Below, in pieces: positions 29,431 to 36,824 of a stretch of 64,000 bases of DNA. The stretch's first letter is position 1. The number at the start of each line of letters is the position of its first letter. The position numbers were made by a program, and so were the translations under genes. Where the stretch lies: contig JBFMHA010000011.1 of assembly GCA_040753075.1 (NCBI GenBank), positions 13,290 to 77,289 on the forward strand, written 5' to 3'. This stretch comes from UBA6814 sp040753075 (GTDB lineage: Bacteria; Desulfobacterota; Desulfovibrionia; Desulfovibrionales; Desulfovibrionaceae). Below the pieces are notes generated by a model that was not told where the DNA came from, ran no database searches, and was given only the letters and a program-made list of their open reading frames with translations.

Positions 29431-29506
29431 TGGAGCCAGCGCGGGGACTTGAACCCCGGACCTGCTGATTACGAATCAGCTGCTCTACCAACTGAGCTAC
29501 GCTGGC
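29431..29506 (-). tRNA. tRNA-Thr (anticodon CGT)
   Basis: A complete 76-base cloverleaf: 7-bp acceptor GCCAGCG/CGCTGGC, D arm, anticodon stem GCTGA/TCAGC around loop TTCGTAA (anticodon CGT, codon ACG), T arm CGGGG-TTCAAGT-CCCCG, and encoded CCA. Its 5' 38 bases belong to the left attachment repeat of the integrated element, so the promoter-proximal sequence is now element DNA. Confidence 0.97.
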
Positions 29507-29528
29507 CGAAAGGGAGAAGGGCCTTGTG
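29469..29528. repeat. Left attachment-site repeat (60 bp)
   Basis: Identical to 38015-38074 over 60 bases. It covers tRNA-Thr positions 1-38 (through the anticodon loop) and 22 bases upstream of the tRNA. Similarity continues weakly for nine more bases (one mismatch, then CACAGGGG). Confidence 0.95.
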
Positions 29529-29551
29529 CCACAGGGGCTAACAGCCGTCAA
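29523..29551 (-). promoter_or_regulatory. Candidate promoter of tRNA-Thr, -35 box supplied by the element
   Basis: On the minus strand TTGACG (29551-29546) lies about 16-17 bases before a weak CACAAG/GCACAA -10-like hexamer inside the attachment repeat, ending some 17 bases before the tRNA. The ancestral position to the right of the element also has TTGACG (38098-38093) at almost the same distance. Confidence 0.45.
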
Positions 29552-29610
29552 GCGAGAGATGGTGGCACAGTCAATGTCCGGCAAAATCTGGCAGTTTTGC
29601 CTACACCGTG

Positions 29611-29627
29611 CAGGCAATTCGCAGGCA
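29611..29627 (+). promoter_or_regulatory. Candidate left arm-type integrase sites
   Basis: CAGGCA at 29611 and 29622, 11 bases apart in direct orientation, about 85 bases inside the left end. The same pair with the same spacing and orientation occurs at the right end (37957, 37968), as expected for arm-type sites of a lambda-like attP. Confidence 0.5.
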
Positions 29628-29906
29628 ATCCAAGGGGAACAGATAGCCTGTCACTTTGCCCGCCAAACAAGCTCTCCCTACCCCCAGCAGACGTGCTGCC
29701 CACCCATCATCCTGCGGCACTGAATCACGCTGAACCTCACACCACGCAAGGAAAGTACATAGGCGGAATCCGCCTGACCAGTTCTAATTATTCCCCAGGG
29801 ATGGCCCGTCATAGTCATCCTATCCCACCAGTTACACTAATCGCCTTGACGGCACTCGATGTTTGGTCAAGAATACCGGAGTGATAGCGTTGGCAAGGAG
29901 GCTCCC

Positions 29907-30173
29907 GTGAAAGTTGTTATCGAAGAGGCCGTGGAGTGCATCGCAAATGCCGCATGGTGGTCGAAACTTTCCAACAATGACTTGACTCTCTTCCCCACCA
30001 GCGAGGTGCTTTTGGAGAAGGGCGACTACAGCATCGTCATTGTTGGCGATGATGTTGAAGTCCAGAGAGGAGACGCCCTACAATTCGAGCTTGCTCTGGC
30101 CGAACTCATCAACATCGGCAGGACTGACCTTGTTCTGTTCGTCCGCGACGAATGTAAGCGGGTGTCTGTCTGA
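29907..30173 (+). CDS. Small protein of unknown function (88 aa)
   Basis: First gene inside the element. Starts at GTG with a strong AAGGAGG site; an upstream in-frame start would lie outside this site. The protein is acidic and probably alpha/beta, with no cysteine motif, signal peptide or membrane segment. It overlaps nothing and is followed after 33 bases by the zinc-ribbon gene, so the two may be co-transcribed. I do not recognise it. Confidence 0.65.
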   Translation: MKVVIEEAVECIANAAWWSKLSNNDLTLFPTSEVLLEKGDYSIVIVGDDVEVQRGDALQFELALAELINIGRTDLVLFVRDECKRVSV

Positions 30174-30206
30174 CAGCGCAGAGAACACAAGCCCTGGAGC
30201 ATCAGA

Positions 30207-30422
30207 ATGCCGGAGTACCCGCCAGTCCCGGGGGATGCCCTCCAACGCTACCTGACCAGCCCGCTCAAGCACTGCCCCTGGTGCGAGTCCACCCGACTGA
30301 CCATCAAGCCGCCCCTCTTCCCCAGGACAGGGACAGGCATCACAGTCCTGAACATCTGCCAGGACTGCGGCAAGCGATGGAGGGACTTGTATGAGCGGGT
30401 GGGCATCGAACCTGAAGTCTAA
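30207..30422 (+). CDS. Zinc-ribbon-like small protein (71 aa)
   Basis: A 71-residue protein with two CxxC pairs, CPWC (about 23-26) and CQDC (about 51-54), separated by about 24 residues, the spacing of a zinc ribbon. This suggests nucleic-acid binding or a scaffold role in the mobile element. There is no good ribosome site before the ATG, so the exact start is unsure. It is the second gene in the left part of the element. Confidence 0.6.
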   Translation: MPEYPPVPGDALQRYLTSPLKHCPWCESTRLTIKPPLFPRTGTGITVLNICQDCGKRWRDLYERVGIEPEV

Positions 30423-31024
30423 TGGTCCCGGGGGGAAGCAACGGCAAGGCTCCCTGGTCTAGCGACTCCCGGCCCCAGCCTGACGCGGCCTGGGAGGGGG
30501 GTCATTCCTGGACGCGAAAAACGTGTGAGTGACACCACGATTACGGCATAGGGGGGGGTGGGCTTGGTCCGCATGGGGGGGGTCGCTCCCTCTCCCCCTC
30601 CCCCCTAGTAGGGCCGGCCGCCTGCTCCCGCCACGCCGCCCGGCCTGACCTGGACCGGCACCGCCCCCACTGCCCCGCGCCTCTGCTCCTGACCTGACCC
30701 GCCCCGCCTCCGGCATGGTCCCGGCCTGGACCTCACACTGTCCCGGGGTAGGCGCAGTGCGGATTCATGCAAGGCGCAGTGCGGACACCCCAAGTCAATA
30801 CCTTGACCTCGTCCGTCCTCCTGGCCTGCTTCCTTGTCACTGGTGACAAGATGCCCGCTACCAAGAGGGCCAGGAGCGGAACGCCTCCGGGGCCACGTCC
30901 CGCCTGACTCCCGGGCCTGCTGGCCCCCTGCACGGTCCCGCCATTCTTGCTCCGCACGGCCTGCCCGTGCTATTGTCAAACCATCATACGTCCGGTTGGT
31001 GAGTTGACAAAAGGAGCAGTCATC
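30423..31024. other. Gene-free control region left of the serine recombinase
   Basis: About 600 bases without a supported gene. It has several G or C runs (30540-30610), a 14-bp direct repeat AGGCGCAGTGCGGA at 30750 and 30772 (22-bp period), and an 18-bp palindrome with 8-bp arms CTTGTCAC/GTGACAAG at 30833-30850. An inverted TTGTCAA/TTGACAA pair flanks 30974-31010 just before the recombinase. This arrangement would suit operators or a recombination (res-like) site. Confidence 0.45.
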
Positions 31025-31711
31025 ATGGCGGAAGGGAAGTTTGTGTCCTACCTCCGGGTGTCCACCGCGAAGCAGGGGAAGGACGGATACGGCATGGAGG
31101 CGCAGCGGCGGTCCATTGAGGACTTCTTGAACGGCGGGAAGTGGACCCTGTTGGCCGAGTATGTCGAAGTGGAGTCCGGCCGGAAGAGCCAGCGGCCCCA
31201 GCTTGAGGCCGCGCTACGTCACTGCGACCTGACCGGGGCTACCTTGGTCATCGCCAAGATGGACCGGCTTTCCCGCGATGCCCATTTCCTCTTGGGGCTT
31301 CAACGGGCCGGGGTGCGGTTCCTTGCCACCGACAACCCCCATGCAAACGAACTTACCGTGGGCCTCCTGGCCGTCATCGCAGAGGATGAGGCCCGGCGTA
31401 TCTCGGCCAGAACCAAGGCCGCACTCGCCGCCGCGAAGAGCCGAGGGGTGAAGCTGGGCAATCCCAAGGGGGCGGCTCACCTGGGCAACAAGTACCAACC
31501 AGCCGCCACACAGGCCACGAAGGTCAAGGCCCGGGAGGACGCGGAGAAGCTACGGGCTACGGTCCTGGGATTCCAGGCGCAGAGGGTGAAGGGGCTTCAA
31601 GCCCTGGCCGATGCCATGAACGCGGCAAGTATCAGGACGCCTCGTGGCGGAAGCTGGTATGCAACCAGCGTGAAAAGACTGTTGAGCAGGCTGGGGATGG
31701 AGGCTGGTTGA
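31025..31711 (+). CDS. Serine recombinase (resolvase/invertase family)
   Basis: A 228-residue small serine recombinase. The catalytic domain (about 5-150) has the nucleophile Ser in YLRVSTAKQG, SGRKSQRPQLEAAL, the MDRLSRD block and GLLAVIAEDEARRISARTKAAL. A C-terminal DNA-binding portion ends in ALADAMNAASIRTPRGGSWYATSVKRLLSRLG, the helix-turn-helix typical of this superfamily. It would cut and rejoin DNA at a site perhaps in the repeats just upstream. A second recombinase beside the tyrosine integrase suggests multimer resolution or inversion. Ribosome site AAAGGAG before the ATG. Confidence 0.92.
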   Translation: MAEGKFVSYLRVSTAKQGKDGYGMEAQRRSIEDFLNGGKWTLLAEYVEVESGRKSQRPQLEAALRHCDLTGATLVIAKMDRLSRDAHFLLGLQRAGVRFLATDNPHANELTVGLLAVIAEDEARRISARTKAALAAAKSRGVKLGNPKGAAHLGNKYQPAATQATKVKAREDAEKLRATVLGFQAQRVKGLQALADAMNAASIRTPRGGSWYATSVKRLLSRLGMEAG

Positions 31712-31840
31712 CGTAAAGTGGACACGAATTTACACAAGTCAAGCCGCACTATACAAGATGTCACGCGAGATTCCCGTTGCACACTGGATGAGTTGTGGTA
31801 CTATCCCGGCCATTCTCCCACCACAACAGGAGCGTATCGC

Positions 31841-32020
31841 ATGGACGGACTGACAGTTGAAGGCATGGCCGGTGTCATTGTGTCCCCTCTGCTCTCGTAC
31901 ATCGAATCACTTTCTCCCGGCCCGGTCCCGGAAGTCCTCCGAGGCCTCTCGGATGGAATCGAACTGAACGTGAGGGACTTACTCAAGCACCACGGAGACG
32001 GGAGCCTGACCGAAGGATAG
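31841..32020 (+). CDS. Small acidic protein of unknown function (59 aa)
   Basis: A 59-residue protein behind the serine recombinase. The ATG has AGGAG about 8 bases upstream; an in-frame start 41 codons earlier has no ribosome site. The stop is followed after about 50 bases by a good terminator, which supports it being a real gene. No domain recognised. Its N terminus MDGLTVEGMAGVIVSPLL could be helical, with no membrane-length run. Confidence 0.55.
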   Translation: MDGLTVEGMAGVIVSPLLSYIESLSPGPVPEVLRGLSDGIELNVRDLLKHHGDGSLTEG

Positions 32021-32068
32021 GTGCAGCCGGGGTCCTCGCTGGGCTGGCGGCGTGTGATGTAATGAGAA

Positions 32069-32091
32069 GGGGGCCGGAAGGCCCCCTTTTT
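32069..32091 (+). terminator. Intrinsic terminator after the 59-aa gene
   Basis: A 7-bp G/C stem with GGAA loop (32069-32086) followed by five Ts. It sits between the convergent 59-aa gene and the lipoprotein gene and overlaps the latter's stop. Confidence 0.85.
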
Positions 32092-32627
32092 CATTGCCCT
32101 GTCATCAGGGCGTCATATACTGGGTCCTCTGCCCTTCTTTTTTCCACTGCCTTGCGTACAGCCTGCCACGCGACAAGTATAACTGGCTGGCCTTGGCTGT
32201 TTTTTTCCATGAGTCCGAGCCAGTACGTTGCTCTCTCCTCATCCCCAAGATTCTTACTGGCGAGGTAGGCCACGCCCTTGGCTGCTTCCATGTTGTCGCG
32301 CTGCTCACTGTGAACGCCAGGAGCGTAGGTGAATTGGGCGTAGTCCCGCATCATCCCTTCTGCCACCTTGATAGCCCCTTCATGGTCGCCAAACTTCTCA
32401 CGACAAAGGGCCATCTTCGCTCTGCCGTACATAGCGCATGGTATCCCGTTACACCACAAGTCCTGCTTCTCGGCCATCTCGGTGTACTGGTCAATCGGGT
32501 GTCCTCCCCAGGGATGGCCGCACTCAAAATGGCTAGGTGAAGTCAGTACAGCCTTGAGTCCCATTGTCTCACAACCGGACAACAGGAGAGCAACAGACGC
32601 CAGGATGAGAAGGCAGGTAGGTTTCAT
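32091..32627 (-). CDS. Lipoprotein of unknown function with TPR-like helices (178 aa)
   Basis: The only minus-strand gene of the element. It has a lipoprotein signal peptide with lipobox LLSGC (Cys at residue 18), then a mature region with helical segments (AKMALCREKFGDHEGAIKVA, EAAKGVAYLASKNLGDEERA) that look like tetratricopeptide-type repeats. The start ATG at 32627 is chosen because it begins the signal sequence. Separate transcription from the other genes is typical of a cargo or superinfection-exclusion gene, but that role is inference. An outer or inner membrane location follows from the lipobox. Confidence 0.75.
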   Translation of the reverse strand: MKPTCLLILASVALLLSGCETMGLKAVLTSPSHFECGHPWGGHPIDQYTEMAEKQDLWCNGIPCAMYGRAKMALCREKFGDHEGAIKVAEGMMRDYAQFTYAPGVHSEQRDNMEAAKGVAYLASKNLGDEERATYWLGLMEKNSQGQPVILVAWQAVRKAVEKRRAEDPVYDALMTGQ

Positions 32628-33038
32628 GGGTCCCCCTGGCGGGACTATACAGGAAGCCCCCGGCAGCATCAAGTCTCTGGCAAACAACTAGCCGCGACTA
32701 CTCTGCTTTTCCGAGAACTGCCCACTCACGAGGGGGGTAAGCCCCACGAAAGCCACTGCCCGATACCCAAGGTCATCCCGACCACGGACAGGCTGGAAAA
32801 TGAGCGATGAGCCAAGGGGCTGTCCCCGGGGCCTGGGCTGCTCCGTGCTGCTCGGTTCTGCTTGAGCAGTGCTTGAGCATGAGCAGGCGTCCCGCAGTCA
32901 TCACGCAGGCATTCGGCAGGCGTTCACCTCTCCCGGCCTGACCCTGGATATGGGGAAGAAAGGGGATGAGCGGTCCCGACGAAACCGCCCGCCTCGCCCT
33001 GGTAGAGTCGGAGAAAAACTTGGAGGAGGATTCCGACC
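32628..33038. other. Intergenic region upstream of the small HTH gene
   Basis: About 410 bases containing the lipoprotein promoter on one side and the HTH promoter on the other. The stretch 32840-32890 has repeated GAGCA/TGCTC words (TGCTTGAGCA twice and CATGAGCAGG) that could be operator half-sites. No gene is supported. Confidence 0.4.
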
Positions 33039-33254
33039 ATGACCAACACCCCCAACCCGTTCGCCGCCTTTGAGGCCCAGCCCCACCCGCTCCGTGACTA
33101 CTTCAAGCGGAGGCACATCACGCAGACGACCCTCGCCAACTACTGCGGCATCGTGCCGAAGTACATGAACGCGATGCTCAACGGCTACGTCCCCACCCCC
33201 GCCCACATCGAAGCCAAGCTGCAAGAGGCCCGCGAGTTGGCCGAAACTATGTAG
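33039..33254 (+). CDS. Small XRE-like helix-turn-helix protein (71 aa)
   Basis: A 71-residue protein whose middle, RRHITQTTLANYCGIVPKYMNAMLNG, is a Cro/XRE-type helix-turn-helix. It is short for a repressor and has no effector domain. AGGAGGATTC precedes the ATG. It stands between the left genes and the virion-like gene, so it may control the right-hand operon or be a Cro-like switch; no opposite-facing CI-type repressor is seen beside it. Confidence 0.7.
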   Translation: MTNTPNPFAAFEAQPHPLRDYFKRRHITQTTLANYCGIVPKYMNAMLNGYVPTPAHIEAKLQEARELAETM

Positions 33255-33272
33255 TCCGCAGGCTAGACAGCG

Positions 33273-34709
33273 ATGAAGGTTTACTCTCGCATCGTCATTG
33301 ACTGGACTGTTCCTGACCTCCCTACCGTGGAAGCTGCGTGGAAGGAGTACGACGGCCCGGTTGCGCTGTGCGGTGGAGACGGCCCCAGCAACGGGAATAG
33401 CGGAGGAGACAGCGGCGGGGGAGGCCCGATGGGCGGGCCGTCCATCGGTGGCGGCGACCCGTCCGGTAACACCAGTGATTCGGCCTACGGTGGCCGTGCT
33501 GACCAGGGCGGGTCTATCGGGGCCAACACCAGCAGCGGCAGCGGGTTCGGCTTCGGCGGCTACTCCATGCACGACCAAGCGAAGGCTGGACTCACTGGCC
33601 CGCAGGCAGCGACCATGGGATACTCCGGTGTAAGCCGTGCTGCCGACGCCAGGGGCAACGATTCCCAGGAGGGGGGCGGCTATCCGGGGTTCCGTTCCGA
33701 CCTGAACGCAGCCAAGGCCAAGATTCAGGCTTACGGATTCGACCCCCTACCGGCCCGAGAGGCGATAACCGCGCAGCAGGTAATGGGCCGTGTTGCAGAC
33801 GAAACCCTTGCCAACAAGAACAACTGGGGGCTGCTCGGCCCAACCGAATTCGATAAGCAGAACGCCAAGTTCCAAGCGACACTGGCCGGACTAAACCCGG
33901 CGAACGTGAAGACCGCCTTCACAACCGGGAACATGGACCCTGTGACCGGGGAAGTGGAGAGCATGGACTTCGGGGACCGCCTTGCCACGTCCAACATGCG
34001 TAGCGCGTTGACCGGCTTGAATGACTCCATCGCAAATGAGTGTGGCCTACTCGGGCAGGCAAGGGACGCCGTGTTTGGATTCAGCCGGGACCTGTCCATT
34101 CCCCAGGCCGTGAACGCCGCACAGAAAGGGGTCCTCGGGCAGGCAATGGAGGGTCTGGCAAAGGGCGTGTACCACACCGACGACAAGGCCGTTGACACGG
34201 TAGGCAAGGACTCATTCGGGCAGGTGGCGGAAGCATTCCAGGGACTCGGCAAGGTGGGAGCCTTGGCACTTGGGAGCATCGCGGCTCCTGGCCTCTTCGG
34301 TGGTGTAACCGGCAAAGCCATCGGAGCTATGCTCGGCCAAAAAGCCAGCGACTCAATGAGCGACCCCGCAAGTCTTGCCGGAGTCGCCAAGGACTCCTTG
34401 GGGATGCTGTCCCTCAACGACACCATGCAGAAGGCCGGGATGCTCACCCCGCAATCCCCCACTGCTGTAACGCCTACTTCCCAAGTTGCCGCGCCAGAGT
34501 TCACCGGCTCTATCCCAGGCGGCGGGGTTGCCCTCAATGGAGGGCAGAACATGGCAGCCAATGAGGAGGCCAAACAGTCCGTGGTTGCATCCATGACGCC
34601 TGCGACCTCTCCGGCTGCTCCGGTGGTCACGAACTACTTCGCGGGTCCATTCGTCCGCCGCGCGTCATTCTCCCCGTACAACGCGATGTACTCTCGCATC
34701 TACTCGTGA
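33273..34709 (+). CDS. Gly-rich phage virion-associated-like protein (478 aa)
   Basis: The largest gene of the element. Residues 1-35 (MKVYSRIVIDW ... EYDGPVALCGG) match, from memory, a short N-terminal motif common to podovirus-type internal virion or DNA-ejection proteins. It is followed by a long Gly/Ser/Asn-rich disordered region (about 34-90), a helical middle, and two Gly/Ala-rich amphipathic helix stretches (about 325-365, ALALGSIAAPGLFGGVTGKAIGAM) of the kind that enter membranes. No enzymatic motif is present. If correct, this satellite-like element encodes one minor virion component but no capsid genes. Ribosome site is weak. Confidence 0.5.
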   Translation: MKVYSRIVIDWTVPDLPTVEAAWKEYDGPVALCGGDGPSNGNSGGDSGGGGPMGGPSIGGGDPSGNTSDSAYGGRADQGGSIGANTSSGSGFGFGGYSMHDQAKAGLTGPQAATMGYSGVSRAADARGNDSQEGGGYPGFRSDLNAAKAKIQAYGFDPLPAREAITAQQVMGRVADETLANKNNWGLLGPTEFDKQNAKFQATLAGLNPANVKTAFTTGNMDPVTGEVESMDFGDRLATSNMRSALTGLNDSIANECGLLGQARDAVFGFSRDLSIPQAVNAAQKGVLGQAMEGLAKGVYHTDDKAVDTVGKDSFGQVAEAFQGLGKVGALALGSIAAPGLFGGVTGKAIGAMLGQKASDSMSDPASLAGVAKDSLGMLSLNDTMQKAGMLTPQSPTAVTPTSQVAAPEFTGSIPGGGVALNGGQNMAANEEAKQSVVASMTPATSPAAPVVTNYFAGPFVRRASFSPYNAMYSRIYS

Positions 34710-34733
34710 ACGCTGCTTGAATGATAAAACGGA

Positions 34734-34769
34734 AAGCCCCCGCTGTGCGTCAACACAGGCCGGGGGCTT
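34734..34769 (-). terminator. Compound hairpin between the virion-like and replication genes
   Basis: A 9-bp outer stem (34734-34742 with 34761-34769) and a 5-bp inner stem CTGTG/CACAG. On the minus strand it is followed by CGTTTTAT, so it is the better terminator in that direction, but it could also attenuate plus-strand transcription after the 478-aa gene. Confidence 0.5.
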
Positions 34770-34845
34770 CCTATCTGGAATCCGTCACCACTGACAGAAC
34801 ATCGGCGGTCCCGGCCAGGGGATACGCCATTGAGGAGGAGAGGCC

Positions 34846-35634
34846 ATGTCGAAGCCTGCGAAGGCTACAACCCCGTTCACCATGGTTGCCACGGCGGAAA
34901 TCATGGAGTCAGGCATGAGGCCCTCGGAGATGGCCGTTTACAATGCCATGCGGTCCTACGCCCACAGGAACAACGTCTGCATCGCTTCCATCCCTCAACT
35001 CGCCAGGAGGGCTGGACTGAAGGACCGCCGCACCCAGGACATTATCAAGGCCCTTGAGAAGCGCGGTGCCATCAAGGTTGTCAGAACCAAGGGCGGCAAC
35101 ACCGCCAACGGCTACCCTCGCAAGCACAACGTCTACCTGCTGCTTGCGGACCCGAACACACGCCCGGATGCCAACAATGAGCGGGACTTCGCAGAGGCTA
35201 TCAAGCTCCTTGAGGGCGGGCAGAGGGTTGCCCCCAGGCCAGTGCCGAAGGTGGCCGCGCAGGAGCAGGCCGGAAGCATCGCCTCGCCGGAGGTCCAGCC
35301 TGATTCAGCGGAAGAGGGCTTGGACTTCAACACCAAGGATGGCGGGAAGGTCCGGCTCTCGGGCCGGGAGATTGCCCACTGGCAGGAGATGTACCCGAAC
35401 CTTGCCGTGCAGGCCGAGTGCTACACCCTCGCGGTCAGGGCGGAGGCTAAGCCTTTCTGGACAAGGAACGAGTTGCGCCATGCACTCGGCGGCTACCTGA
35501 ACAAGCTGAACCGGGAGGCGGTCAACTCGCAGAAGCAGGGCCAGGAGCCGGGGGGCAGCTACTTTAACGACATCACGGCCATGTTCGACGAACTTGAGGC
35601 GGAATCGAAAGTTGAGGGAGAGACGCTGCAATGA
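34846..35634 (+). CDS. Winged-helix replication-initiator-like protein (262 aa)
   Basis: Residues about 20-105 (MRPSEMAVYNAMRSYAHRNN, IASIPQLARRAGLKDRRTQDIIKALEKRGAI, YPRKHNVYLLL) form a winged helix of the HTH_36/replisome-organiser type used by phage and plasmid initiators. The C-terminal part (about 160-255) is helical with DGGKVRLSGREIAHW, resembling DnaD/DnaT-like loader tails, but this is weaker. GGAGGAG precedes the ATG. Iterons and an AT-rich stretch lie directly behind the gene, as in initiator-origin modules. Confidence 0.7.
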   Translation: MSKPAKATTPFTMVATAEIMESGMRPSEMAVYNAMRSYAHRNNVCIASIPQLARRAGLKDRRTQDIIKALEKRGAIKVVRTKGGNTANGYPRKHNVYLLLADPNTRPDANNERDFAEAIKLLEGGQRVAPRPVPKVAAQEQAGSIASPEVQPDSAEEGLDFNTKDGGKVRLSGREIAHWQEMYPNLAVQAECYTLAVRAEAKPFWTRNELRHALGGYLNKLNREAVNSQKQGQEPGGSYFNDITAMFDELEAESKVEGETLQ

Positions 35635-35731
35635 TGCAACGGGAATGCCCCGTGTCTTCCTCCTCAAGGAAAAGGGAAAGGCGATGCCGGATGCCACGGG
35701 AGCGGAGCGAGCGGGGGCCGTCCTACATCTT

Positions 35732-35837
35732 CCATTTCTTTTTTATTTCTGTAGAGGATTTCTTTTTAACGGCAAACATTGCACCCTTGAGGGTGCAGAC
35801 ATTGCACCCTTACGGTGCAGAGATTGCACCCTTGAAG
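35732..35837 (+). repeat. Candidate replication origin: AT-rich tract plus three iterons
   Basis: An AT-rich stretch (35732-35770) is followed by three head-to-tail repeats starting ACATTGCACCCTT (35776), ACATTGCACCCTT (35799) and AGATTGCACCCTT (35821), with 22-23 bp period. Within the first two, TGCACCCT and a downstream GGTGCA make each unit an inverted repeat. The arrangement after a winged-helix initiator gene is that of an initiator-dependent origin. Alternative: operators for a repressor. Confidence 0.65.
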
Positions 35838-36576
35838 CCCTCCGGCTCTACTCGCAAGCTACCACCACCCCGGGCAACTCCCACCAAGGGCCTGGACTTG
35901 GTATCCTCGGGCTGAACACAGCATGGGGAATCATTCAGGGTGGACTAGGGCCAGGAGCCGGGACCGTCTACGGGGCTTGCCGTGCAAGTGTCCCGTGGTG
36001 GGCTGGCCGCGCTAGCTCTCGGGCCTCAAGGAAGAGGCTACCACGCCCGACAGGCGAAGCGGGACAGGACCGCAGAAACGCAGCATGGCCCACGGCATGA
36101 CCTCGCCGCGCCTCCCTGGATAAGGGAACAGGGATGCCGGGGGCGTTCGTGGGTTCCCGGGCTACTTCTTCCCGGCCTTGGTCTTGCGCTTGGCTGGTGT
36201 CTTGGCGGACTTGCCGGGGCCTGCTCTACTCCACGGCGGGTTGTCCCCGGGGTTGTCCCTGCCCCTGGCCGGTGTATTGGCCGGGAGGCTAGTGCTTGTG
36301 GGGACTGCCGGGTGCGGGCTGGGTAACGAAGGGTAACGCGGAGGACGGAAGAACGCCGCTCCATCCTGCTGGGATGCTTCAGCTAATCACAGGCTCCCAC
36401 AACCCCTCCCGGATAGTCCGTACCTTGCTGGCATTCTTGACTCTTTTTCGGGGTTCCGGCATAAACTGAAGGCTGAACCGCCTCACGCGAGTCTGACCCG
36501 AAACCAAGCGCATTCCGTCCCTGCTCCATCGTTGTGGAGAACAGGCCAAGAGGCCCAACCGTTACGGGGGGCTTCC
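35838..36576. other. Non-coding stretch between the origin and the excisionase-like gene
   Basis: About 740 bases without a supported gene. A minus-strand open frame (36382 to 36162) ends in a Lys-rich tail (KSAKTPAKRKTKAGKK) but has no start codon, and may be a gene remnant. AT-rich bases near 36430-36460 could hold the promoter for the excisionase-integrase pair. Confidence 0.4.
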
Positions 36577-36816
36577 TTGAAACTGGACGGGAACACCGAC
36601 CTTCGATTTGTTGGACGTTGGCTGAACCTGACCCGGGCCTGTGAGTATGCAGGCATGAGCAGGAACACCCTGCTCAAGTACATCCGGGAGGGCTACTTTT
36701 GGGGAGAGAAGCTACCAAGCGGACACTGGCGGGTGGACCGAGAGTCAATTGATAACGCCCTCTCGGATAAGGACCACGTTCGGGCCAGGGACATTCTGAG
36801 ACGACTTGCCGCGTAG
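36577..36816 (+). CDS. Excisionase-like helix-turn-helix protein
   Basis: About 79 residues with a MerR/excisionase-type winged HTH: LTRACEYAGMSRNTLLKYIREG, then LPSGHWRVDRESIDNAL. Such proteins bend DNA at att sites to favour excision. No ATG precedes the domain in frame; TTG at 36577, with GGGGG eight bases upstream, is preferred over TTG at 36532. It ends eight bases before the integrase ATG, so the two are an operon. Confidence 0.75.
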   Translation: MKLDGNTDLRFVGRWLNLTRACEYAGMSRNTLLKYIREGYFWGEKLPSGHWRVDRESIDNALSDKDHVRARDILRRLAA

Positions 36817-36824
36817 GGGAACCA

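Noticed and set aside
35594..36100. Reading frame across the iterons
   Set aside because: No ribosome site, atypical composition, and it crosses the repeats; the repeats have 22-23 bp period, which does not keep frame.
36162..36382. Minus-strand frame with Lys-rich tail
   Set aside because: No start codon in the open part; at most a gene remnant.
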